A stretch of 64,000 nt of DNA from NCBI RefSeq assembly GCF_018734325.1, contig NZ_CP073754.1:1984001-2048000 (forward strand). The letters are read 5' to 3'. The translations under genes and the position numbers were made by a program. The notes beneath the pieces were generated by a model. The model was not told where the DNA came from. It saw only the letters and a program-made list of their open reading frames with translations, and searched no databases. Numbering within the stretch: the first letter of the stretch is position 1; each line of letters starts with the position of its first letter. Below are positions 26,277 through 34,236 of this stretch, piece by piece. The stretch comes from Methylomonas paludis. GTDB taxonomy: Bacteria > Pseudomonadota > Gammaproteobacteria > Methylococcales > Methylomonadaceae.

Positions 26277-27014
26277 CTACTCTGCCAATTTGCGCACATC
26301 CGGTTTATCCATTTCCGCCAACGCTTCCGCTTCCGGTACAAAATCCATTACTTCCATTTCATAGATTAAAGTCTGATTGGGTTTAATCAGACCGTCCGGC
26401 GAGCCGGCTTCACCGTAAGCCAAATCAGGCGGACTAAACAGCCGCCATTTGTCACCTTTCTGCATCAGCGGCAACGCCTGTTTCCAGCAGCTTAACAAAT
26501 GCTCGTTAACCACCAGTTTACGGCTGGCCCCATCCGGACTGCCATTCAGTATTTCCCGACCATTGATATCACTGACCCGGTAGCGCAAACTCACCCCTTC
26601 GCCGTTCTGCAGGCGGCGGCCTTGCTCACCGCTTTGCAATACCAGGTATTGCAGGCCGCTGGGCAGTTCGGTCACGCCGGGCTTGAACAGATTGTTCAAC
26701 AAAAAGCTGCGGCCATCCACCAAGGCGGCAGCGGCCTGGGCTTTGCGGTGAGCAACACGTTGCAGCACAAAATAATCCAGCGCCTTGCGGGTTTCCTTAA
26801 CATCCAGTTGCGAGCCGCGCCCGCTTTGCATATCCCGTAAAGCCTGTAAAAATGCCTGATTGTCCAGCGCCATATCATCCTGGTTCAGGGTTTTCATTAA
26901 ATCCACCGCCAGAGCATAACTGTATTTCTGGGTGTCGTTATGTGGTTTGCCGCTGTTGGCGGCGGCCTGGCCTGCCAAACTAACAGCCAATATAATCGAT
27001 ATCTTATTCTTCAT
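26277..27014 (-). CDS. FKBP-type peptidyl-prolyl isomerase (FkpA/Mip-like), periplasmic
   Basis: About 245 residues from the ATG at 27014 (MKNKISIILAVSLAGQAAA), which gives a clean signal peptide; the frame extends upstream to 27050. An N-terminal helical dimerisation region (YALAVDLMKTLNQDDMALD) is followed by an FKBP domain. The FKBP marks are ELPSGLQYLVLQSG, GEGVSLRYRVSDINGREILN and SPPDLAYGEAGSPDGLIKPN. The protein would assist folding of exported proteins. Several canonical FKBP active-site aromatics are replaced (for example DGREF becomes NGREI), so isomerase activity may be low. Confidence 0.85.
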   Translation of the reverse strand: MKNKISIILAVSLAGQAAANSGKPHNDTQKYSYALAVDLMKTLNQDDMALDNQAFLQALRDMQSGRGSQLDVKETRKALDYFVLQRVAHRKAQAAAALVDGRSFLLNNLFKPGVTELPSGLQYLVLQSGEQGRRLQNGEGVSLRYRVSDINGREILNGSPDGASRKLVVNEHLLSCWKQALPLMQKGDKWRLFSPPDLAYGEAGSPDGLIKPNQTLIYEMEVMDFVPEAEALAEMDKPDVRKLAE

Positions 27015-27260
27015 AGTATTGATGCAGTGTTTTGTCTCGGTTATCATCACATTACTAATTACTTGTTTCTTCAGCCGATTACTATGCGATTCAGTTTTAA
27101 GAAAAAAGCGTAATTACTGAGTGTCAATTTTTAATTATCCTTTTTAAGTAGGTACTTAGCTTCGAATGAGGCGCCGCACTGCGTTTAGCATCCTACAACC
27201 ACCTGTTTTTAAAGGGATACTCTGACCCTGAATACTTGTCATTATTGCTTAATCACTAAC

Positions 27261-27297
27261 AAAAACGCAGTATTGCCGGAACCCCGGCAATACTGCG
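27261..27297 (-). terminator. Intrinsic terminator of the secreted-protein gene
   Basis: CGCAGTATTGCCGG (27266-27279) pairs perfectly over 14 bp with CCGGCAATACTGCG (27284-27297) around the loop AACC. On the minus strand it is followed by TTTTT (27265-27261). It lies 30 bp past the stop of the gene at 27327. Confidence 0.88.
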
Positions 27298-27326
27298 CTG
27301 ACTAACCGGTATAGCCGGTTTTTCGG

Positions 27327-27986
27327 CTAGTTATCAATGAATTGATTAAAATCACTCGTTGGTCCGTAGTGGCCCCAGGTAGTACCGGTAATCCACACAC
27401 CTTGGCCGGAATGGATACTGGTGGTAACCCCGGTGGCAGCTGTTTGGCAATGGCCCAGAAAATCATAACCAACCGTATTGGTGGCATCATTGGAGGTAAT
27501 GGTGATTATATATTCGCCGTTGCTGCCGGGCAGCCACTGAGCCGAACTCCAGCCGCTAGGCGATACGCCGTGAGTGGTAAAGTCCGGCTCAGTAGTGCTG
27601 CTGGTAGACCACGGGTTATTTGCATTAGTAGTGGTTGTCGAGGCGGTAGTCGGTGCCGGACTCCAAGGCAGTACGTTATTGGGGTTGCTGCCGCCGGGGC
27701 CGTTGACGTTGCCGGTAGTCGGAAAAATAACCTCGGCGGTTACGCTGTTACCGGGATGAGTGTTTTGCAGATTGACGGCAAATCTAAAACCGGCGGCATT
27801 GCCGGCCACTTCACCTGCGGGAGCTGAGGAATACAGCCCACCCCAGGAGAAGCAGGTGGTGCTGAACACGTCCGATTTTAAAGGCGCCACGGTGCCGCCC
27901 AGAATATCGTGCGCAGAAGCGCCGCCAACAGCGCCCATTGTCAACAGCGAAGCGGAAATAGCGCTTAATAGTTGATTCTTTTTCAT
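27327..27986 (-). CDS. Secreted protein with predicted N-terminal histidine, unknown family
   Basis: The 219-residue precursor has a signal peptide whose predicted cut falls after GGASA, so the mature protein starts HDILGGT. Only two cysteines remain (STTCFSW and LGHCQTA), which could form a disulfide. The middle is Thr/Ser/Asn-rich (TTASTTTTNANN), like a flexible or glycosylated linker. An AGGATTATAT precedes the ATG. It stands alone, with its own terminator, and so is probably well expressed. N-terminal His is a feature of copper histidine-brace proteins, but no such family was recognised. Confidence 0.75.
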   Translation of the reverse strand: MKKNQLLSAISASLLTMGAVGGASAHDILGGTVAPLKSDVFSTTCFSWGGLYSSAPAGEVAGNAAGFRFAVNLQNTHPGNSVTAEVIFPTTGNVNGPGGSNPNNVLPWSPAPTTASTTTTNANNPWSTSSTTEPDFTTHGVSPSGWSSAQWLPGSNGEYIITITSNDATNTVGYDFLGHCQTAATGVTTSIHSGQGVWITGTTWGHYGPTSDFNQFIDN

Positions 27987-28762
27987 ATATAATCCTATAC
28001 GTCATTACTTGCAAATGATAATTGCGGAAACATGCTTCCTGTCAGGTAGCCGCGTTGACACCGGAGTCGTGTGGATTCCGGCGTTTGGTTTTAACCAGCC
28101 TTTGCCGAGGCTGGCCTCGCGGGCGGCCTTATCCTTAAGTTCGCCCGCAATTCGCTGTTTACCGGCAGTGCCGGTGGTATGGGCGGATAAGCGCAAAAGC
28201 TTACCGCTGTGCTGTCAATCTGCTTTTGTCGGCAAATCCCCGTCCTGACTGCTCAGGAAAAACCTCAAGGATCACCATGCTGCAAAGTAGTGCTGATTTT
28301 TATCATCGCACTTGGCACATTGATTTGCATAAAATATGCCAAACTGCTAAGTAATTGTTTTTTAAAAAATAACACAACACAAGCATTAGGCTAGATATTA
28401 TTAAACAATGTTAAATACCTCGTTAACTTCTTGGCTTTGTGCTATTTAACCTTGGTTTTGTTAAACCGTAAGCCTTTACCTCCATCTTTAAAAAAGGCAA
28501 ACAGACCACCCTGTAGGGTGGACTCGCGGTTAGGCAAGCCATTAAAACTTCGAGGGTGTTTGGTGTTTAGCTATCGCGAAAACACCCGGCGTAGCTGGTT
28601 ACTATAGCCTTTATCAAAGCAGGGTCGGGCGGATTTTACAGCGGAGGTGAGGGCGCTTAGCTTGATTTCCGTGAGCTGTCCGGCCTCACAGACAATATGA
28701 ATGGGGGAGTTTCACGGGGATGTCAACTCAATGCCGCCTGAGCTTGGCTGCAACCGTGGGGT
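27987..28762. other. Intergenic region with a dispersed repeat copy
   Basis: About 775 bp without a convincing gene. Short plus-strand frames near 28009 and 28209 lack start signals and family similarity. The stretch 28511-28588 is a diverged inverted copy of the 7-kb repeat. The stretch 28260-28450 is AT-rich. Confidence 0.5.
28511..28588 (-). repeat. Dispersed copy of the hairpin repeat seen at 7.0-7.7 kb
   Basis: Read in reverse, this stretch matches the part of the 277-bp unit that runs from the GGGTGTTT hairpin to CCACCCTACA, with roughly ten differences over 78 bp. The GGTGGC/GCCACC stem is decayed here. It shows that the element is a dispersed family and not just a local duplication. 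Confidence 0.8.
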
Positions 28763-29578
28763 TTATGGTTCGGTCTGCCGATTGTTTAAGCGGCTCAACA
28801 GCCTGTCTGCTGCGGCACGCACTTGCTCACTGCTGTCGCCCAGCGCTAGATTGAGGATTTCCGGATCCTGATACCCAGCCACTAATGTCGCCAGCCGCAC
28901 ATCAACATCTTTATCGCTGAGCATCTGCTTCAAGTGCAACCGGGCTTTCTCGCCAGCAAAAATGGCGTAACTGCTGATAGCCTTGGCGCGAATTTGCGGG
29001 TCTTCATCGTCCATTGCTTCAGTTAATAATTTTTTGGTTAACAGCGGATCGGTATCCCGACCCGAAGCAATATTAGCCATGGCTCTGATCCGCTCAATTT
29101 TGGTCTGGGACTGCGTCAGACTGAGTAAAGCATCGTTATTGCTCAGATCGGCGTTTAGATTGGCATCGCTTTGCCCACTACCGGCAGGATCGCCGCCGCC
29201 CAGTACCCATAATTCCTCCGGCAGGCCCTGAGCGGAATGCCGCACCACCAGATTTAAATTTGAGCCCAGCAAACATTCCAACACTTGATTAGGCAATTGC
29301 CCAATACAGTCACCACTGACCCGTAGATTGGCCGGCGGCGATAAATAATGCAGATTGAGGTGCGCGGTATTGGCAAGCTGCTCCAGCAATTGCGATAAAA
29401 GCACTTGCTGAGCCTGAACATGCACAACGGCAGAAGTTGCCAGTTGCGAGATTTTCAGTGTCGGCTGCATCGGTTCGTCGGCCTGACAGGAAAAGGCTGC
29501 CACAGCTATAGCCAGCCGCCAATACTTTTGAGCATGGGCGGCGGTCGGGCGGACAGTGGGGATTTGGGGGTTTATCAT
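28763..29578 (-). CDS. STN-like domain plus HEAT-repeat protein, probably periplasmic
   Basis: About 271 residues from the ATG at 29578; the frame extends to 29614. Residues about 50-110 (VLLSQLLEQLANTAHLNLH and RVSGDCIGQLPNQVLECLL) resemble the secretin/TonB short N-terminal domain. The C-terminal half contains HEAT-like helical repeats (EDPQIRAKAISSYAIFAG, KDVDVRLATLVAGYQDPE, SEQVRAAADRLL). The N-terminus (YWRLAIAVAAFSCQADEP) looks like a poor signal or lipoprotein sequence. It probably acts as a protein-protein scaffold; the partner is unknown. Confidence 0.65.
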   Translation of the reverse strand: MINPQIPTVRPTAAHAQKYWRLAIAVAAFSCQADEPMQPTLKISQLATSAVVHVQAQQVLLSQLLEQLANTAHLNLHYLSPPANLRVSGDCIGQLPNQVLECLLGSNLNLVVRHSAQGLPEELWVLGGGDPAGSGQSDANLNADLSNNDALLSLTQSQTKIERIRAMANIASGRDTDPLLTKKLLTEAMDDEDPQIRAKAISSYAIFAGEKARLHLKQMLSDKDVDVRLATLVAGYQDPEILNLALGDSSEQVRAAADRLLSRLNNRQTEP

Positions 29579-29614
29579 AACAACAACTCCGGTAATAATG
29601 CTGCCATCCCCCAA

Positions 29615-29975
29615 TGGCCGATATTCATCTTACAAAATAACTGCTGCAAATTCCAAATATATTTGGCCGGCCAGCCCAAACCCGACACCAATCGGCTTTA
29701 TGCCGGTTCATGAAGTGCTAATTTTAGCTGCCCTCAAACCCAGCCGGGAATTTTTAGTTGTGTTGTAAGCTTGACACGACACGATGCCGGATTTAGTATT
29801 CTGCGCCACGGGGGATACCAGATGCTTGGCCGCAGGAAGCGCTCAGGCACAGATATAAAGGACGCACCGGCTTTTTATCCGGTGAGCATATCGACACGGC
29901 AGTATCGGCAGCGTTTAAGCCAAATATCGGCAAACGCGGCTGAGACATTGCCTGAATCAGGAGCAAACCCGCGCC
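29615..29975. other. Leader region of the TPR-glycosyltransferase array
   Basis: This 361-bp stretch should hold the promoter of the six-gene array. TTGACA at 29771-29776 with TATTCT at 29797-29802 is a candidate but has a 20-bp spacer, longer than usual. A small hairpin, CACCGG(N8)CCGGTG, lies at 29866-29885. No riboswitch class was recognised. Confidence 0.35.
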
Positions 29976-32120
29976 ATGTCTATACAGTATGGTTACCCGC
30001 CGGCCAGGCCCGACCCGGCCGCACAGGCAGTTGATTGGGTCAATCGCGGTAACAGCCTGCAAGCTCAGCAGCACTACGAGGCTGCCCTGCAAAGCTACGC
30101 AGCCGCCATACAACTCAAACCCGACTATGCTGAAGCCTTTTGGAAGCACGCTAACACCCTGCACACTCTGGGTCGCTATGAATCTGCGCTGGACAGTTAC
30201 CAGCAGGCCATCGCCTGTAAACCCGATTTTGCCAAAGCTTATAGTAATCGCGGCGTAGCTCTGCATAAACTGGGGCAGTATCAGGCAGCCCTGGACAGTT
30301 TCCAACGCGCTATCGAACTGCAGCCGGATTATGCAAACGCTTACAATAACTGCGGTCTGGTATATAAGGATCTGAAACGCTTTAGCGAAGAACTGCTTTG
30401 TTATGAACAGGCCATCGCTCTGCAACCAGAATTTGCTGAAGCTTATAACAATCGCGGCAATGTGCTGCAAAATCTTAAATGCTACCCCGAAGCAGTGGTC
30501 AGCTATCAACAGGCGCTGACTTTACAACCCAATCATGCCAAAGCGGCCAACAATCTGGGCTTGACCTGGCAGCAGCTGAAAAATTATACGGCTGCTCAAG
30601 ATTGCTTTACCCGCGCCATTGCCCTGCAACCGGATTATGTGGAAGCTTACAGTAATTATGCCCATTTACTGAATGAGCTGCAGTGCTTTGACCAAGCCGC
30701 CACTTGTTTCGATCAGGCTTTTGCCCTGCGTCCCGATTTTAATTTTTTAGCAGGGCATCGCCTGCAGACTCGTTTGCAGATTTGCTGCTGGACCGGACTG
30801 GCAACCGAACTGACTTTACTGGCCGCCAAAATCGGCCAGGGGGCGCATGCTGCACCACCTTTTACCCTGCTGACCATGAGCGATGATCCGGCTTTGCAGC
30901 GTCAAGCCGCCGAAATCTGGACTCAGGCTAAATATCCACTACAGTTCAGTCTGACCGATATTCCAGCTTTTCCTACCCACCAGCGGATTCGTATCGGCTA
31001 TTTTTCTGCTGATTTCCGCAACCACCCGGTAGCATTTTTAACGGCGGAACTGTTTGAAATCCACGATAGAACCCAGTTTGAAATTTACGCCTTTGCTTTC
31101 GGACCGGATAAGCAGGATCCGATGCGGCTTAGACTGGAGCAGAGTTTCGACCACTTTATCGACATCAGTGCAGTTTCGGATCCCGATGCCGCTCAACTAG
31201 CCAGAAGCCTGGAAATTGATATTGCTGTGGATTTGGGCGGGCATACTGCTTATAGCAGAACCGGTATTTTTGCTTTGCGGGCCGCCCCGCTACAGCTCAA
31301 TTATCTGGGTTACGCCGGCACTATGGGGGCCACTTATATGGATTATCTGCTGGCCGATCCGGTCTTGATACCTGCGCACAACCGGGTGCATTACTCGGAA
31401 AATATCGTCTATCTACCGGATAGTTTTTTGCCTTGCGATACTACCCGGCCTGTTGCTGATACCGATTTTCAACGCGCTGATTTCGGTTTGCCTGCGGACG
31501 GTTTTGTGTTCTGCTGTTTTAACAATGCCTATAAAATCCAGCCCGCCGTGTTTGACCTCTGGTTGGGTATTCTGGCGGCTGTACCGTCTGCGGTGCTGTG
31601 GCTGCCGGAATTTAATCCGGCCGCTACGGCAAATTTGCTGGCGGCTGCCGGTCAGCAGGGCATCAGTGCCGATCGGCTGATTTTTGCCCGGCAACTGCCG
31701 CTGGTGTCCGAGCATCTGGCCCGGTTGCGGCTGGCCGATCTGTTTCTGGACACTTTGCCGTATAACGCTCATACCACCGCCAGCGATGCGCTATGGGCCG
31801 GTCTGCCGGTGCTGACCTGTGCCGGAGAATCCTTCGCCGGTCGGGTGGCCGCCAGTCTGCTGGCAGCCATCGGCCTGCCGGAACTGATCACCACTACCCC
31901 AGCTGACTATCAGGCGCTGGCCATCGAACTGGCTACTCAACCCCGGCAGCTGGCGGCAATCAAGGCCAAACTGGCCGCCAATCGCCTGACCACGCCTTTA
32001 TTCGATATCCGCCGTTTTACCGTCCATCTCGAACAGGCTTATCGGCAAATGTTCAGCCGCAGTCAGGCCGGTTTGCCACCTGAGGATATAGCTGTCGCTA
32101 CTGCAGCTTTGGCCGTTTAA
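29976..32120 (+). CDS. TPR-OGT (SPINDLY/GT41) glycosyltransferase 1
   Basis: The 714-residue protein has seven TPR units (about residues 17-255), then the OGT catalytic C-terminal domain. The residues matching human OGT H498 and K842 are H350 (DFRNHP) and K520 (NNAYKIQP). The sugar-nucleotide site has LPYNAHTTASDALWAGLPVL and ESFAGRVAASLL. Such enzymes add GlcNAc or another sugar to Ser/Thr of cytoplasmic proteins, using the TPRs to hold the substrate. It is the first gene of an array of four OGT paralogues. Its last 830 bp are nearly identical to those of the third paralogue. Confidence 0.92.
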   Translation: MSIQYGYPPARPDPAAQAVDWVNRGNSLQAQQHYEAALQSYAAAIQLKPDYAEAFWKHANTLHTLGRYESALDSYQQAIACKPDFAKAYSNRGVALHKLGQYQAALDSFQRAIELQPDYANAYNNCGLVYKDLKRFSEELLCYEQAIALQPEFAEAYNNRGNVLQNLKCYPEAVVSYQQALTLQPNHAKAANNLGLTWQQLKNYTAAQDCFTRAIALQPDYVEAYSNYAHLLNELQCFDQAATCFDQAFALRPDFNFLAGHRLQTRLQICCWTGLATELTLLAAKIGQGAHAAPPFTLLTMSDDPALQRQAAEIWTQAKYPLQFSLTDIPAFPTHQRIRIGYFSADFRNHPVAFLTAELFEIHDRTQFEIYAFAFGPDKQDPMRLRLEQSFDHFIDISAVSDPDAAQLARSLEIDIAVDLGGHTAYSRTGIFALRAAPLQLNYLGYAGTMGATYMDYLLADPVLIPAHNRVHYSENIVYLPDSFLPCDTTRPVADTDFQRADFGLPADGFVFCCFNNAYKIQPAVFDLWLGILAAVPSAVLWLPEFNPAATANLLAAAGQQGISADRLIFARQLPLVSEHLARLRLADLFLDTLPYNAHTTASDALWAGLPVLTCAGESFAGRVAASLLAAIGLPELITTTPADYQALAIELATQPRQLAAIKAKLAANRLTTPLFDIRRFTVHLEQAYRQMFSRSQAGLPPEDIAVATAALAV
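31258..32089 (+). repeat. Near-identical 832-bp segment, copy 1 (partner at 36087)
   Basis: This part of OGT gene 1 matches 36087-36918 in OGT gene 3 with only about seven base differences by eye. The rest of the two genes is much less alike. It looks like a product of gene conversion or recent partial duplication. Confidence 0.88.
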
Positions 32121-32199
32121 CGATGGATCACCTGGATAAATCCGGTTTATGACCGATGAACTTTCCCCAGTACCTTTAAAATACAGGAGTCAATGCTTT

Positions 32200-34236
32200 A
32201 TGTCGGAACATCAGCAACACATTCCATCCGCGCTTGCCAACAGCGGCGTTTATACGGCCGCACTGCTCCAGCAATTGCTGGAGCAGGCTGTGGCGGCCCA
32301 TCAGCAGGGTCGGTTGCTACAGGCTCAAGCCTTATATCAGCAAGTCCTGGAACGCCAGGCGGATAATTTCGATGCGCTGCATTTGTCGGGGGTGATTGCC
32401 GCCCAAAACGGTGATGCGGGCCAAGCAGTGCAGCTTATCGGTCAGGCCATCGCCATTAATCCGCATCAAGCCGACGCCCATTACAATTACGGCAACGCCC
32501 TGCAAAATCTCAAGCAATATCTGCCGGCGCTGACCAGCTATGAACAGGCAATTAGTTTGCAGCCGGATTACGCCGATGCCTATCTGGTACGCGGCTACGC
32601 CTTACAGCAACTGCGCCGTTATGATGCAGCGCTGGAAAGTTTTCGCCGGGTTATCCAACTCAGACCGAATGATGCCGAACCTTATCATGCCTGCGGTCTG
32701 ACGCTAAACAAACAGATGGATTATGCTGCGGCCCTGACTTATTTTTCCCAGGCGCTGGCTTTGCAGGCCGGCTATGTGGAAGCCCATAACGGCTATGGCT
32801 ATGCGCTCAACGAATTGAAGCGCTATGATGAAGCTTTACTCAGTTTCAGTCAGGCTGCGACGCTGCAGCCGGACAGCGATTTTTTAGCCGGCCAGATTAT
32901 CCAGGCCAAACTGCAAATTTGCGACTGGCAGGGTATCAACGACCAAGTTGCTGAACTGGGTCGGAAAATCGCCGACCGCAAAAAGGCCGTTACCCCGTTT
33001 ACCGTGCTGGCTTGTACCGATGACCCGGTTTTACAGCGTCAGGCTGCCGAAATCTGGACTCAGGAAAAATATCCGCCTGTGAATATACTGGGAGAGCTTG
33101 TGCTGTATCCGCACCACGAGAAAATCCGCATCGGCTATTTTTCCCCGGATTTTCGCAGTCATGCTGTTGCTTTCTTAACCGCCGAATTATTTGAACTACA
33201 CAACAGAGACCAGTTTGAAATTATTGCTTTCTCGCTGGGAGCCGATAACCATGACCCAATGCGCACCCGCCTGGAAGCCGGCTTCGATCATTTTCTGCAT
33301 GTGCAGAATCTGTCGGATCAGGAAATAGCGCAAATCGCCAGAAATTTGCAGTTGGATATCGCCGTCGATCTGACCGGACACACCGCCCGCTGCCGGCCCG
33401 GTATTTTCGCCTTGCGTGCTGCACCGGTTCAGGTCAGCTATATCGGCTATCTGGGCACGATGGGGGCCGGCTATATCGATTATCTGCTGGCAGATCGAGT
33501 GGTGATCCCGCCGCAAGCCAAAACCCATTATCTGGAAAAAATCGCCTATCTGCCCAGTTATCAAGTCAACGACAGCCGGCGTAGCATTGCCGATATTAGC
33601 TACAGCCGGACCGAACTGGGTCTGCCGACCCAGGGTTTTGTGTTCTGCTGTTTTAATAATAATTACAAGCTCAGCCCCGAAACCTTTGGGCTTTGGATGA
33701 ACATTTTAAAACTGGTGCCTGATAGTGTGCTGTTTTTGCTTGCCGACAACCCGATTGCCGCAAGCAATCTGCAACAGGCGGCGCTTGCTCACGGTGTGGC
33801 TGCCGAGCGTCTGATTTTCGGCAAGCCATTACCTTTACCGGAATATCTGGCCCGCTACCGGCTGGCCGATCTGTTTCTGGATACCAATCCTTATAATGCC
33901 GGCGCCACCGCCAGCGATGCGCTGTGGGCTGGTCTGCCGGTGCTGACCCGCGCAGGGGAGTCGTTCGCCGGGCGGGTGGCCGCCAGTCTGCTGACAGCCA
34001 TCGGCCTGCCGGAACTGATCACTAATTCCCCTCAGGCTTATCAGGCTCTGGCCGTGGAATTGGCTACCCAGCCAGAGCGGCTGGCCTCGATCAAGACCAA
34101 ACTGGCCGCCAATCGTCTGACGACACCTTTATTTGACAGTCAGGGCTTTACCTCGCATCTGGAAGCCGCTTATCGGCAGATGTATGCCCGATCCCAGGCT
34201 GGTTTGCCGCCGGAGCATATCGATGTATCAGCCTGA
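32200..34236 (+). CDS. TPR-OGT (SPINDLY/GT41) glycosyltransferase 2
   Basis: About 678 residues from the ATG at 32200, chosen because AGGAG lies ten bases before it (the frame extends to 32149). Six TPR units are followed by an OGT domain with H321 (DFRSHA) and K490 (NNNYKLSP). This copy is the most diverged of the four in the catalytic half (LDTNPYNAGATASDALWAG in place of the TLPYNAH form, and CRPGIFALRAAPVQVSYIGYL). It lies about 80 bp after gene 1 and overlaps gene 3 by 14 bp. Confidence 0.91.
   Translation: MSEHQQHIPSALANSGVYTAALLQQLLEQAVAAHQQGRLLQAQALYQQVLERQADNFDALHLSGVIAAQNGDAGQAVQLIGQAIAINPHQADAHYNYGNALQNLKQYLPALTSYEQAISLQPDYADAYLVRGYALQQLRRYDAALESFRRVIQLRPNDAEPYHACGLTLNKQMDYAAALTYFSQALALQAGYVEAHNGYGYALNELKRYDEALLSFSQAATLQPDSDFLAGQIIQAKLQICDWQGINDQVAELGRKIADRKKAVTPFTVLACTDDPVLQRQAAEIWTQEKYPPVNILGELVLYPHHEKIRIGYFSPDFRSHAVAFLTAELFELHNRDQFEIIAFSLGADNHDPMRTRLEAGFDHFLHVQNLSDQEIAQIARNLQLDIAVDLTGHTARCRPGIFALRAAPVQVSYIGYLGTMGAGYIDYLLADRVVIPPQAKTHYLEKIAYLPSYQVNDSRRSIADISYSRTELGLPTQGFVFCCFNNNYKLSPETFGLWMNILKLVPDSVLFLLADNPIAASNLQQAALAHGVAAERLIFGKPLPLPEYLARYRLADLFLDTNPYNAGATASDALWAGLPVLTRAGESFAGRVAASLLTAIGLPELITNSPQAYQALAVELATQPERLASIKTKLAANRLTTPLFDSQGFTSHLEAAYRQMYARSQAGLPPEHIDVSA

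Noticed and set aside
28009-28394. Two short plus-strand frames in the 28-kb gap
   Set aside because: No start signals, no recognisable family, and they run next to repeat DNA.
29771-29885. Riboswitch in the leader of the glycosyltransferase array
   Set aside because: The small hairpin does not fit the conserved cores of c-di-GMP, TPP or other classes that I know.
29793-30509. Minus-strand frame of 238 codons opposite the first TPRs
   Set aside because: Its repetitive character comes from the TPR codons on the other strand.
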